The notes under the pieces were generated by a model. That model was not told the origin of the DNA. It did no database searches and was given only the letters and a program-made list of their open reading frames with translations. From the NCBI RefSeq assembly GCF_900099805.1, contig NZ_FNDR01000005.1, positions 186,001-250,000 of the forward strand: 64,000 bases of DNA, given 5' to 3'. The stretch comes from Variovorax sp. OV700. Its GTDB lineage: Bacteria; Pseudomonadota; Gammaproteobacteria; Burkholderiales; Burkholderiaceae_C. A program made the translations under genes and the position numbers. Shown here in pieces: positions 1-8,511 of the stretch (position 1 is its first letter; each line of letters opens with the position of its first letter).

Positions 1-1
1 T

Positions 2-400
2 GCGCTGAAGTCCTTCGCCGCCGCCGAGCCGGTTCGCTCGATGCTTCGCGCCAAGTTCAAGGATTCGGTCTTGCGCGCCTTCGTTCTGGGAGAGGACAAG
101 GACGGCACCGTGGAACTCCTCGTCGTGCACGGGCAGCTCACGCCCGATGAAGCTGCCATGACGGCCGCCTGCCAGAAGCTGTCGAAGAACATCCACCGTC
201 ATCTGAAGATGCACGTCATCTCGCACGCCAGGTTCAACAGCTTGACACCGCGCGACCCGCTCGCGTCGAAGCTGGCGGCGCCCTGTGCGCTCGAGATCAT
301 CGCGCTCGGGGATACGAAGGCTCAATTGCCCGTCGAAAGGGTCAGCCTCTTGCAAAGCGCCAAGAAGAAATTGGCAACGCTGTCACGCCCATCGGCGTGA
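2..400 (+). CDS. Hypothetical protein, degenerate nucleotidyltransferase-like, 5' truncated by window edge
   Basis: The frame is open from base 2, so the gene begins upstream; 132 codons are visible before the stop. The first ATG in view (41) is probably internal. The layout resembles minimal nucleotidyltransferase (MNT) proteins: a Pro-X-Arg-X-X-Leu-Arg helix, then a FVLG strand, then an ELLVVHG strand. In true MNT enzymes these positions carry GS and DxD. Here GS reads GE and the second acidic pair reads VEL, so catalysis looks lost. No flanking partner is visible. The family call is inference from pattern only; that the frame codes is fairly sure. Confidence 0.5.
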   Translation, partial: ALKSFAAAEPVRSMLRAKFKDSVLRAFVLGEDKDGTVELLVVHGQLTPDEAAMTAACQKLSKNIHRHLKMHVISHARFNSLTPRDPLASKLAAPCALEIIALGDTKAQLPVERVSLLQSAKKKLATLSRPSA

Positions 401-406
401 GTGCGG

Positions 407-1429
407 TCAGGGCCTCCAGCGGCGCAAGCCGAGCTCGTCCGCGAGTGCCTGGTAGGTCTTGATGCGGGCCCGCACGTAGTCGTCGAGCGCGGCGCCGGTG
501 AGCGCGAAAGGATAAAGACCGTGCCGTTCGCGCAGCGCGGCGTAGCCCGGTGCGGCAGTGGCCTCCGCGAACGCGGCGGTCCATGCGCGCACGGCAGCGT
601 CGGGCACGTTCGCGCTGAGGTACAGGCCGCGCACGGTCGGCCAGACGATGTCCACGCCTTGCTCGCGTGCCGTCGGCACGCCGGTGAGCGCACCGCTGAG
701 CCGCGTCTCCGACAGCACGGCCAGCAGCCGCACAGCCGCACCGCCGGCAATCGCATGCAAGGCCTCGGCCGCGTCACCGGGGAAGGCATCCACATGCTTG
801 CCTTGCAGCGCACCGAGGGCATCGCCGCCGCCTTCGAAAGACACGAAGCGCATCGCCTTGTGGTCGCGCCCCGCGGCGCGCACCAGCAGCGCGGCCTTCA
901 CCCAATCCTGGCTGCCCACCGTGCCGCCCGCGCCGAAGGCAATTCGCGAAGGTTCCTGCCGCAATGCGGCGACGAGGTCTTGCAGGCGCTGGTAAGGCGA
1001 ATCGCGGTGCACGGCGATCACGCCGTAGTCGGTGCCCAGCGTGGCGATCCAGCGCACCGCCGAAGGGGGATGCGGCCCGAAGCGGCCCTGCGCAAGGTTG
1101 AGCAGCGAGCCACTGGAGAACGCGACCAGCGTGCCCGGCCCGCCGAGCCGGCCCGTGGCCACGCGGTCGAAGGCGACCGCACCGATGCCGCCCGGCAGGT
1201 AGCGCTGTGCGAGCGGCGGCCGTGCGGGGCGCACCACCTGCAGCGCATCGCGTGCGAGGGCGCAGGTCAGCGCGAAGCCGCCCCCGGCCTTGGCGGGAAT
1301 CACGCAGTCTGCCGCGGCTTCGGACGGATCGGCCCCGGCCGACGCGACCGAACGCGCTGCGGCAGCGGGCAGCAACAGCGCGGCGAGTGCGCGCAGGGCG
1401 TGTCGGCGGGTTGCGGAAGGTGTCGGCAT
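407..1429 (-). CDS. tctC: TctC-type tricarboxylate-binding periplasmic protein
   Basis: Predicted periplasmic solute-binding protein of the tripartite tricarboxylate (TctC/Bug) family, 340 residues. The start chosen opens MPTPSATRR and is followed by an Arg-rich, Ala/Leu-rich signal segment ending near SVASAG. An in-frame upstream ATG at 1489 would overlap the kinase gene and add 20 residues before the signal, so it is not preferred. The mature N-terminus has CVIPAKAGGGF followed by a second Cys, the pattern of genuine TctC proteins rather than generic Bug proteins. It lies 35 bases after the tctE stop on the same strand, so it probably ends the four-gene operon. No TctA or TctB permease gene is present. 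The ligand is likely a di- or tricarboxylate but cannot be read from the sequence. Confidence 0.82.
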   Translation of the reverse strand: MPTPSATRRHALRALAALLLPAAAARSVASAGADPSEAAADCVIPAKAGGGFALTCALARDALQVVRPARPPLAQRYLPGGIGAVAFDRVATGRLGGPGTLVAFSSGSLLNLAQGRFGPHPPSAVRWIATLGTDYGVIAVHRDSPYQRLQDLVAALRQEPSRIAFGAGGTVGSQDWVKAALLVRAAGRDHKAMRFVSFEGGGDALGALQGKHVDAFPGDAAEALHAIAGGAAVRLLAVLSETRLSGALTGVPTAREQGVDIVWPTVRGLYLSANVPDAAVRAWTAAFAEATAAPGYAALRERHGLYPFALTGAALDDYVRARIKTYQALADELGLRRWRP

Positions 1430-1464
1430 GGGCGTGCAGTTGACTGGCACGGGAGCGGCCTCGG

Positions 1465-2883
1465 TCAGCCGGCGGCCGGCCGGGGCCACCAGATGATCGC
1501 ATGCAGCCCCGTGGTGCCGGGCCGCGCTTCGAGCCGCAATTCTCCCCGGTGTCGGTGCGCAATGGACCGCGCGATGGCCAGCCCCAGCCCGAAGCCGCCC
1601 TTGCCCGCACGGGCGCCGCGCCGAAAGCGTTGTCCGAGTGATGCCCGTTCTTCTTCGCCCAGGCCCGGGCCATCATCCTCGACATTGAGGCTCCACCCGG
1701 CCGCATCGCCTGCTGCAAATAGCGTGATCGTTCCTTCGGCCGGCGTGTAGGCGATGGCGTTGGCCACCAGGTTGCCGAGCGCCTCGCGCATCAGGCCGCG
1801 GTCGGCCACCGCAGGAAATTCCGGCGAAGGCGAATGGATGCCCAGGTCGATGCGCTTGGCGCGCGCGAGGGGCAGCAGGTCCACGGCCACTTCGCGCAGC
1901 AGCGCCGCAAGGTCGAACTCCGCGGCGTCGAACGCCACCGTGTCGCTGCGGCCCAGCGCAAGCAGTTGCTGTGTGCTGCGCGTGGCGCGGCTGATTTCGG
2001 CGCCCAGCGCATCGAGCGCCAGCTGGACCTGCGCCGGGTCCTGCTCGCGCCGCGCGTAGTCGGCCTGCATCTGCAGCGTGGTGAGATGGGTGCGCAGCTG
2101 GTGGGACGCATCGTCGAGAAACTGTCGCTGCTGGGCCACCAGGTCTTGCGTGCGCGACATCTGCTGGTTGACTGCCGCCACCAGCGGGCGAACGTCGGCA
2201 GGCAGGTCGGATTCGGCAATGCGCGTCAGGTCGTCCGGCGTGCGGGCTTGCACCTCTCGTGCCAGTCGCGACAACGGCCGCAGCGCCGCCGCCAGCGCAA
2301 TGGCGGTGCCGACGAGAAGCATCGCCAGCACCAGCCCGTCGCGCAGCGCCGCGCTGCGCACGAAGCGGGCCGTGAACTCCTGCCGCGAGCGCGTGCTCTC
2401 GCCCACCTGGATCAGCACGCTGCGGCCGTTGCCGCCGGCTGATGCGCGGTCGAGCTCACGCCGGTAGGCCGCAAGCCGCACGGCCTCTCCGAAATAGGTG
2501 GCGTCGTAGAACGCCGGAACGCCCATGGCCAGTTCGGCCGGCGGCGCGGGGAGGTCGGCGCTGCCCAGTTCCACCAGACCATCGGACGTGGTCACGCGAA
2601 AGAACACCTGGCCGCTGGCCGTGAGCTCGAAGAATTCGAACATCGTGTACGGCAGTTCGACCGAGAGGCCGCCCGAGGCCGTCGAGATGTTGGCGTCGAT
2701 GGACTTGAGCGCGCCCAGCAGCGAGCGGTCGTAGGCCGCGTTGGCGGCGGCCAGCGCGTCGTGCCGCGTCATCCACAGCTCGAGGCCGGTCACCACCAGC
2801 AGGGCAGGGAACAGCAGCAGCGCAAGCCGCTGCCACAGGCTCGCGCGGCGCAACCGGTCGGCCATGCCCGTCAACACGCTCAC
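1465..2883 (-). CDS. tctE: TctE-like sensor histidine kinase
   Basis: Membrane sensor kinase, 472 residues, pairing with the TctD regulator upstream. It starts with GTG directly after the regulator's TGA, with no gap. Order: transmembrane segment near residues 18-37, periplasmic sensor (about 38-180), second membrane segment (about 182-202), HAMP-like linker, H-box with phosphorylated His261, N-box (NLVANAIAY), G1 (DDGPGL) and G2 (GFGLGL). The H-box reads SHQLRTHL: the proline that normally follows RT is His, which is unusual. In known TctDE/BctDE systems the kinase acts with a periplasmic binding protein to induce carboxylate uptake genes. Two such binding proteins flank it here. Confidence 0.88.
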   Translation of the reverse strand: MSVLTGMADRLRRASLWQRLALLLFPALLVVTGLELWMTRHDALAAANAAYDRSLLGALKSIDANISTASGGLSVELPYTMFEFFELTASGQVFFRVTTSDGLVELGSADLPAPPAELAMGVPAFYDATYFGEAVRLAAYRRELDRASAGGNGRSVLIQVGESTRSRQEFTARFVRSAALRDGLVLAMLLVGTAIALAAALRPLSRLAREVQARTPDDLTRIAESDLPADVRPLVAAVNQQMSRTQDLVAQQRQFLDDASHQLRTHLTTLQMQADYARREQDPAQVQLALDALGAEISRATRSTQQLLALGRSDTVAFDAAEFDLAALLREVAVDLLPLARAKRIDLGIHSPSPEFPAVADRGLMREALGNLVANAIAYTPAEGTITLFAAGDAAGWSLNVEDDGPGLGEEERASLGQRFRRGARAGKGGFGLGLAIARSIAHRHRGELRLEARPGTTGLHAIIWWPRPAAG

Positions 2884-3549
2884 TCAGTCCGCTTCCAGCG
2901 CATAGCCGAGGCCGCGCAACGTGGCAATGCGAACACCGCTGCCGTCGAGCCGCTTGCGCAGCCGGTAGACCAGCACTTCGACGGCCTCTGGGTGCACCTC
3001 CTCGTCATCGGAAAACACCCGCTCGAGAATCTGCTGCTTCGACAAGGGCTCGCCGCTGCGTTGCACCAGAACGCGCAGCACGGCCTGCTCGCGCGGCGAC
3101 AGCGCAAGGGTTTCCCCCTTTAGCGCAAACTGCCGGCGTGCGCTGTCGTACACCAGCGGGCCGCACGCCAGGCGCGGATGCTCGACACCGCGCGCGCGGC
3201 GCACCAGCGCATGCAGCCGCGCCTCGAGCTCGGCCAGTGCAAAGGGCTTGGCCAGGAAATCGTCGGCGCCGGCGTTGAGCGAAGCCACACGTTCGCTCAG
3301 CGAATCGCGCGCCGTGAGGATCAGTGCCGGCAGCCGCTGGTCGCGTTCGCGCAGGCGCTGAAGCACTGTGTGGCCGTCCATGCCGGGCAAGCCCAGGTCG
3401 AGCACCAGCGCGTCATGGTCGCGCTGTTGCAGCGCCCGGTCGGCCAGGCGGCCGTCGTCCACCCATTCGACCTGGATGCCCGCATGCTCCAGCGCCTTGC
3501 AGAGCCAGGTGCCCAGGGTGTGTTCGTCTTCCGCCAGCAGGATGCGCAT
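2884..3549 (-). CDS. tctD: TctD-like OmpR-family response regulator
   Basis: Two-domain response regulator, 221 residues. The receiver domain (1-115) has the acidic pocket E7/D8, phosphoacceptor Asp51, Thr79 and Lys101. The C-terminal winged helix (about 125-220) has the OmpR/PhoB pattern ending in IATLRGLGYAL. It is translated just ahead of tctE (stop and start abut) and 25 bases after the upstream Bug gene, so all four genes are probably one transcript. In characterised relatives TctD activates tricarboxylate transport genes. The targets here are unknown because no tctAB lies within view. Confidence 0.9.
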   Translation of the reverse strand: MRILLAEDEHTLGTWLCKALEHAGIQVEWVDDGRLADRALQQRDHDALVLDLGLPGMDGHTVLQRLRERDQRLPALILTARDSLSERVASLNAGADDFLAKPFALAELEARLHALVRRARGVEHPRLACGPLVYDSARRQFALKGETLALSPREQAVLRVLVQRSGEPLSKQQILERVFSDDEEVHPEAVEVLVYRLRKRLDGSGVRIATLRGLGYALEAD

Positions 3550-3574
3550 GGCGCGATGCTAGGGCCTGACGCGT

Positions 3575-4582
3575 TCAGTCGGGCTTGATGTTTGCCCTTG
3601 CGATCACCTTCTGCCAACGGGCTTGTTCGGCTGCGATGAACTGCGCGAACTGCTCGGGCGTGCCGCCGATGGCCTCGGCCGCATCGGCGGTCAACCGCTG
3701 CATCGAATCGGGCGACTTCACGGCCTTCATCGTTTCGGCCGACAGCCTGGCCAGGTTCGCCGGCTCGATGTTGGCCGGCGCAAGCATGCCGTACCACTGC
3801 GTCATTTCAAAGCCCGGAAAGCCTTGCTCGGCCACCGTCGCCACGTCGGGCAGCTGCGGCAGCCGTTTGGCCGAGCCGGTGGCAATGCAGCGCACCTTGC
3901 CGGCCTTGATGAACGGAATGATGGCGGCCGCGCCAATGGCCGAGGCATCGAGCCGGCCCGAGAGCAGGTCGGTCACCATCGGTCCGGTGCCGCGGTAGGG
4001 CACGTGCAGCATGAAGATGTTGGCGGTCATCTTCAGGTATTCAAAGGCCAGGTGGCCTGCGCTGCCATTGCCAGCGGAGCCATAGCTGAGCTGGCCGGGC
4101 TTCGACTTGGCGTAGGCAATGAACTCCTTCAGGTTCTTTGCCGGCACGTCGGGGTGCACCACGTAGAGGCTGGGCACCTTGGCCAGCAGGCTCACGGGCT
4201 TGAAGTCCTTGTTGGCGTCGTAGGGCAGCTTGGCAAAGATGTACGGATTGACCGCCAGCGTGCCGATATGGCCCAGGATCAGCGTGTGCTGGTCGGTACT
4301 GCGCGCCACTTCGCTCATGGCGATGTTGCCGGCCGCGCCCGGCTTGTTGTCGACGAAAACGCTCTGGCCGAGCGTGCGCGAGAGCTCTGCCGCGGTGGAG
4401 CGCGCCACGATCTCCGAGCTGCCGCCGGGCGCGAAGGGCACCACGAAGCGCACCGACTTGCTGGGCCAGCCGGCCTGCGCAGAGGTCATCGATGGCAGCA
4501 GGCCACCCAGGGCCAATGCGCTGCCGCCCTGCAGCCACTGGCGGCGCGTGGGCTGCGGGTCGTTCAGGAAGTTGTCGGACAT
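3575..4582 (-). CDS. Bug-family (TctC superfamily) periplasmic binding protein
   Basis: Solute-binding protein, 335 residues. The start at 4582 is favoured over an ATG at 4597 because a GGAGAC ribosome site lies 7 bases before it and overlaps the other ATG. The N-terminus carries a twin-arginine signal (TRRQWLQ, then a Gly/Ala-rich hydrophobic stretch ending TSAQA), so export is probably by Tat. The mature protein has the Bug motif FVVPFAPGGSSEIVAR and a GSAGNGSAGHLA ligand loop. It is the first gene of a putative operon with tctD, tctE and tctC. The ligand is unknown. Bug genes are very numerous in Variovorax and Bordetella relatives. Confidence 0.85.
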   Translation of the reverse strand: MSDNFLNDPQPTRRQWLQGGSALALGGLLPSMTSAQAGWPSKSVRFVVPFAPGGSSEIVARSTAAELSRTLGQSVFVDNKPGAAGNIAMSEVARSTDQHTLILGHIGTLAVNPYIFAKLPYDANKDFKPVSLLAKVPSLYVVHPDVPAKNLKEFIAYAKSKPGQLSYGSAGNGSAGHLAFEYLKMTANIFMLHVPYRGTGPMVTDLLSGRLDASAIGAAAIIPFIKAGKVRCIATGSAKRLPQLPDVATVAEQGFPGFEMTQWYGMLAPANIEPANLARLSAETMKAVKSPDSMQRLTADAAEAIGGTPEQFAQFIAAEQARWQKVIARANIKPD

Positions 4583-4655
4583 GGTGCTTGTCTCCATCGC
4601 TTGTTTGAAAGAAAACCTGCATCCTGCCCGACGGAGGCTGTCGGAAAGCTGTCAG

Positions 4656-5450
4656 TCAGATCAGGTTGCGCATCGCCTGTGCCGTTTCGCGCAGCACCGG
4701 GAGCACGCGCGCCACCGCGTCTTCGGAGCTTTCGTGGCCCATGGGCATGGTGATGTTGAGCGCGCCCACCAGCGTGCCGTGCCGGTCGCGCAGCGGCACC
4801 GCAATACCGCGCGAGTTGAGGTCGAGCTGCTGCTCCGACAGCGCCCAGCCCTGTGCGCGGATGCGCGCCAGCTCGAGCTTCATGCGTTCCATGCTTCCAA
4901 TGGTGTACGAGGTGAACACCTGCAGCTGCCGGGTGGCCAGCCACTCCGACAACTCGGCCTCGCCGCGCAGCGCGAGCATCAGCATGCCGGCGGCAGTCAC
5001 CTGCGCCGGCACGCGCGCGCCCAGCACGTAGCCGGTGCTCATGCTGCGGTTGGGGCCGTTGCGGGCGATGTAGACCACCTCGTCGCCGTCCATCACGCTC
5101 AGGTAGGCGATCTCGTGCGTGCCCGCCGCCACGCGCTGCAGAAAAGGCTGGACGATGCGCGGCAGCCGTGCCGAGTCGAGATACGACTGACCCAGCCGCA
5201 GCACGCGCGGCGTGAGCCAGAACAGCTTGCCGTCGCTCGCCACGTAGCCCATGTGCTGCAGGGTCAGCAGGTAGCGCCGCGCGGCCGTGCGCGTCATGCC
5301 GGTGCGCTCGCCGGCCTGGCTGGCCGTGAGGCGCGGATGGGCGTCGTCGAAAGCTTCGATGATGCTCACGCCGCGTTCCAGGCCGGCGATCCAGTCGCGC
5401 TTGTCGAGGCCGGCCGGCGCGGGAGAAAGATCGGCGGTTTCGGAGCTCAT
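4656..5450 (-). CDS. IclR-family regulator, PcaR/PobR-like
   Basis: Transcription factor of 264 residues: N-terminal winged helix-turn-helix (about 22-85, with RTAARRYLLTL as recognition helix) and an IclR effector domain (about 95-260). The ending NITMPMGHESSEDAV is typical of the protocatechuate/p-hydroxybenzoate group (PcaR, PcaU, PobR). The start at 5450 is chosen because upstream codons would run through the operator region. It is divergent to the shikimate/pca operon. Two palindromes close to the published PcaR site lie in the gap, and a similar pair precedes quiC. It therefore probably controls both units and itself, responding to protocatechuate, shikimate or a pathway intermediate. 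Confidence 0.85.
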   Translation of the reverse strand: MSSETADLSPAPAGLDKRDWIAGLERGVSIIEAFDDAHPRLTASQAGERTGMTRTAARRYLLTLQHMGYVASDGKLFWLTPRVLRLGQSYLDSARLPRIVQPFLQRVAAGTHEIAYLSVMDGDEVVYIARNGPNRSMSTGYVLGARVPAQVTAAGMLMLALRGEAELSEWLATRQLQVFTSYTIGSMERMKLELARIRAQGWALSEQQLDLNSRGIAVPLRDRHGTLVGALNITMPMGHESSEDAVARVLPVLRETAQAMRNLI

Positions 5451-5517
5451 GAGGGGAAGTGTGCAGGCGTGGCGGGCGTTGCCACCGAAGGTTGCGATCG
5501 GGATAAACCCGGCTTTT

Positions 5518-5553
5518 GTACGATAAACGAACGCATAAGCACGATTGTCGAGC
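5518..5553. promoter_or_regulatory. Paired operators for the IclR regulator (left unit)
   Basis: Two 15-bp imperfect palindromes, GTACGATAAACGAAC (5518-5532) and GCACGATTGTCGAGC (5539-5553), have centres exactly 21 bp apart, about two helical turns. Both resemble the Pseudomonas PcaR site GTTCGATAATCGCAC as I remember it. They sit between the divergent IclR gene and the first dehydrogenase gene, where autoregulation and activation would be expected. Confidence 0.6.
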
Positions 5554-5650
5554 AAATCAGGCCTAGTCCGAGGGTGACTGGCGTGGCGAGATGGATAGAG
5601 TTCGGCTTGGCAATGCCTCTGGAGCGATTGCCGCACAAAAGAGGCAAGAA

Positions 5651-6574
5651 ATGACCACCTCCATCTCCGGCAGCACACTCGCGTATCTGATCCCTGGCGA
5701 CCCCGTGCGCAACGTGCGCCTGCCCAGGTTGTTCAACGCCGTCTTCGAGCGTTTCGGCATCGACGCGGTGCTGTTGCCCATGCAGGTGCCGCTGCGCGAC
5801 TTCGCGGTGTTCTTCAAATCGGCCTTCCTTGCGCGCAACGTGCGCGGCATGGTGATTGCGCCGCCGCACAAGCCGCTGGTGGTCGACCTGCTCGACGGCT
5901 GCGGCCTGTTCGGCCGCGTGGCGGGCTCGGTCAACGTGGTGCGCCGCACCGAGAACAACGAATTGGAGGGCGACCTGTTCGACGGCGAAGGCCTCGTGGG
6001 TGCGCTGGACCACTTCAATATTCCGTTTCGCGGCAAGCGCGTGCTGATTCTGGGTGCCGGCGTGAGCGCCGCCGCCATCGGCGTGGCGCTGGCCGAAGGC
6101 GGCACGGTCGATGGCGCCGAGCACATTGCCTTCTATGACACCTCGGCCGGCAAGGCCGCCGGCGTCGCGGCCAAGCTCGACGCGTTCTTCGATGCCGACG
6201 TGACCGTCGCCGACAGCAACGCGCCCGAAGGCTACGACCTGGTGATCAACGCCACGCCGCTTGGACTGGATGAAAACGACGCGTTGCCTGTCGACGTCAC
6301 CCGCATGGACCGCCATGCCGCGCTGTTCGACATCCTGCTGCGCAACCAGCCGACGCCTCTGGTGCGGGCGGCGCGTGCGCGCGGCCTCAACGCACAGGCC
6401 GGCTTCGAGATGCTGATCCAGCAGATGCCGCACTACCTCGGGTACTTCGGCCATGCCGATGCGGCGCAAGGCGTGCGCGACGACGCCGATTTTCTGCGCG
6501 AGATCGTCTATCCGCCTTCCATGCATGCCGAGATCCGCCAGCCGTTGCGCTACCAGTCGCCGAGCGTAGCTTGA
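5651..6574 (+). CDS. Shikimate dehydrogenase-like oxidoreductase (AroE paralogue 1)
   Basis: AroE/quinate-shikimate dehydrogenase family, 307 residues. The substrate domain has the catalytic-type Lys in APPHK, the Asn of GSVNVV and the Asp of GDLFDGEG. The nucleotide domain has the GAGVSAAA loop, and INATPLG follows. The Ser-X-Ser of canonical AroE that grips the shikimate carboxylate is replaced by Val and Leu (PGDPVRNVRLP). It is probably NAD(P)-dependent and oxidises a cyclic hydroxy acid in the island's catabolic direction; the exact substrate is uncertain. The start at 5651 has a weak AGAGG site. It heads an operon with TRAP and pca genes, under the IclR operators. Confidence 0.8.
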   Translation: MTTSISGSTLAYLIPGDPVRNVRLPRLFNAVFERFGIDAVLLPMQVPLRDFAVFFKSAFLARNVRGMVIAPPHKPLVVDLLDGCGLFGRVAGSVNVVRRTENNELEGDLFDGEGLVGALDHFNIPFRGKRVLILGAGVSAAAIGVALAEGGTVDGAEHIAFYDTSAGKAAGVAAKLDAFFDADVTVADSNAPEGYDLVINATPLGLDENDALPVDVTRMDRHAALFDILLRNQPTPLVRAARARGLNAQAGFEMLIQQMPHYLGYFGHADAAQGVRDDADFLREIVYPPSMHAEIRQPLRYQSPSVA

Positions 6575-6603
6575 CCAACAACAATTTTTATAAGGGAGAC
6601 GCA

Positions 6604-7164
6604 ATGACAAAGATATTCGACGGCTACTGCAAGCTACTCGATGCACTGATCGCGCTGGCGCTGGCCGTCATGGTCGTGCTGGTGTTCGGCAACGTGGTGC
6701 TTCGCTATGCCTTCAACTCCGGCATCACCGTGTCGGAAGAAGTGTCGCGATGGCTCTTCGTCTGGGTCACGTTCCTCGGTGCCGTCGTCGCTGTGAAGGA
6801 ACGCGCACACCTGGGCACCGATTTTCTGGTGGCGCGCCTGCCGGTGCTGGGCAAGAAGATCTGCCTGGTGGTGGGTCACTTGCTCATGCTGTTTGCCACC
6901 TGGCTGCTGTTCAGCGGCAGCCTCGCCCAGGCAAAAATCAACTGGGACGTGCAGGCGCCGGTCACCGGCGCATCGACCGCGATCTTCTACGCCTCGGGCA
7001 TCGTGTTCGCAGTTTCGGCGGGGGTGTTCCTGCTCGCAGACCTGGTGCGTGCGCTCACCGGCCAGCTGAGCGAAGACGAACTCGTGATGGTGCAGGAGTC
7101 GGAAGACCTCGCGCAACTGGAGCGCGACGACACCGCCCACCGCAACATCCCAGGCAAGCACTGA
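6604..7164 (+). CDS. dctQ: TRAP transporter small permease (DctQ)
   Basis: Small membrane subunit of a TRAP transporter, 186 residues with four hydrophobic helices. It has the family motif of an EE-V-SRWLFVWVTFLG stretch after the second helix. The start at 6604 follows a strong AGGGAGA ribosome site. It lies 15 bases ahead of dctM and is followed by dctP, giving a complete Q-M-P transporter between two dehydrogenase genes. By context it imports the dehydrogenase substrate, a shikimate-like carboxylate, in symport with sodium as is usual for TRAP systems. Confidence 0.9.
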   Translation: MTKIFDGYCKLLDALIALALAVMVVLVFGNVVLRYAFNSGITVSEEVSRWLFVWVTFLGAVVAVKERAHLGTDFLVARLPVLGKKICLVVGHLLMLFATWLLFSGSLAQAKINWDVQAPVTGASTAIFYASGIVFAVSAGVFLLADLVRALTGQLSEDELVMVQESEDLAQLERDDTAHRNIPGKH

Positions 7165-7179
7165 GAGCCGGAACCCACC

Positions 7180-8460
7180 ATGACCGTATTCATCTTCCTC
7201 GGCTCGCTGCTCGGCGCCATGGCGCTCGGCATTCCCATTGCCTATTCGCTGCTGCTTTCAGGCGTGGCGCTGATGCTTCACCTCGACCTGTTCGACGCGC
7301 AGATCCTGGCGCAGAACGTGGTGAACGGCGCCGACAGCTTTCCGCTGCTTGCCGTCCCGTTCTTCATGCTCGCCGGCGAGATCATGAACGTCGGCGGGCT
7401 TTCCAAGCGCATCGTCAACCTGGCGTTGACGCTCGTCGGCCACCGCCGCGGCGGCCTGGGCTTCGTCGCCATCCTGGCGGCGTGCCTGCTGGCTGCGCTC
7501 TCGGGCTCGGCGGTGGCGGACACCGCCGCGCTCGCGGCACTGCTGCTGCCGATGATGGTGCGCGCGGGGCACGACAAGGCGCGCGCCGCGGGCCTCATCG
7601 CCTCGGCCGGCATCATTGCGCCGGTCATTCCGCCGTCGATCGGCTTCGTGATCTTCGGCGTGGCGGCCAACGTATCGATCAGCAAGCTGTTCCTCGCCGG
7701 CATCGTGCCCGGCATCATGCTGGGGGTGGGCATCGCCGTCGCATGGTGGTGGGTTGCCAAGCGCGAGAACATCCAGCCGGCGCCAAAGGCCACGGGCGCG
7801 GAGCGCGCCAAGGCTTTCAAGGAATCGCTCTGGGCCCTGTTCCTTCCGGTGATCGTGCTCGTGGGTCTCAAGATGGGCGTGTTCACGCCCACTGAGGCGG
7901 CCGTGGTCGCAGCCGTGTACGCGCTGTTCGTGGCCATGGTGGTGTACCGCGAAATGAACTTCGCGCAGCTCTACCAGGTGTTCGTGAGCGCGGCCAAGAC
8001 GACGGCCGTGATCATGTTCCTGGTGGCCGCCGCCATGGTGTCCGCCTGGCTCATCACGGTGGCCGACCTGCCGAGCAAGCTCATCAGCTTGCTCGAGCCC
8101 TTCATGGGCAACAAGACCCTGCTGCTGATCGCGATCATGGTGCTCGTGATGGCGGTGGGCACGGCCATGGACATGACCCCGACCATCTTGATTTTGACGC
8201 CGGTGCTGATGCCGGTGGTCAAGGCCGCGGGCATCGACCCGGTGTACTTCGGCGTGCTGTTCATCATCAACAACGCCATCGGGCTGATCACGCCGCCGGT
8301 GGGCACCGTGCTCAATGTGGTGGCGGGCGTCGGCAAGATGAGGATGGACGAGGTGACGCGCGGCGTTCTGCCTTTCATGACCGCGCAGTTCATCGTCATG
8401 TTCCTGCTTGTTTTATTCCCCTCGCTGGTGCTGGTGCCCATGCGCTGGTTTGCCAACTGA
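7180..8460 (+). CDS. dctM: TRAP transporter large permease (DctM)
   Basis: Large membrane subunit of the TRAP transporter, 426 residues with about 12 hydrophobic segments. Typical landmarks are PFFMLAGEIMN, SGSAVADTAALAALLLP, the APVIPPSIGFVIFG turn and the C-terminal NNAIGLITPPVGTVL re-entrant motif. It works in the inner membrane with the small permease just upstream and the binding protein just downstream. The spacing suggests one transcript. Confidence 0.93.
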   Translation: MTVFIFLGSLLGAMALGIPIAYSLLLSGVALMLHLDLFDAQILAQNVVNGADSFPLLAVPFFMLAGEIMNVGGLSKRIVNLALTLVGHRRGGLGFVAILAACLLAALSGSAVADTAALAALLLPMMVRAGHDKARAAGLIASAGIIAPVIPPSIGFVIFGVAANVSISKLFLAGIVPGIMLGVGIAVAWWWVAKRENIQPAPKATGAERAKAFKESLWALFLPVIVLVGLKMGVFTPTEAAVVAAVYALFVAMVVYREMNFAQLYQVFVSAAKTTAVIMFLVAAAMVSAWLITVADLPSKLISLLEPFMGNKTLLLIAIMVLVMAVGTAMDMTPTILILTPVLMPVVKAAGIDPVYFGVLFIINNAIGLITPPVGTVLNVVAGVGKMRMDEVTRGVLPFMTAQFIVMFLLVLFPSLVLVPMRWFAN

Positions 8461-8511
8461 CGCGGCATTCGCCTTTCCATTTTTCGACCCAAGACCCCTA
8501 GGAGACAATCC

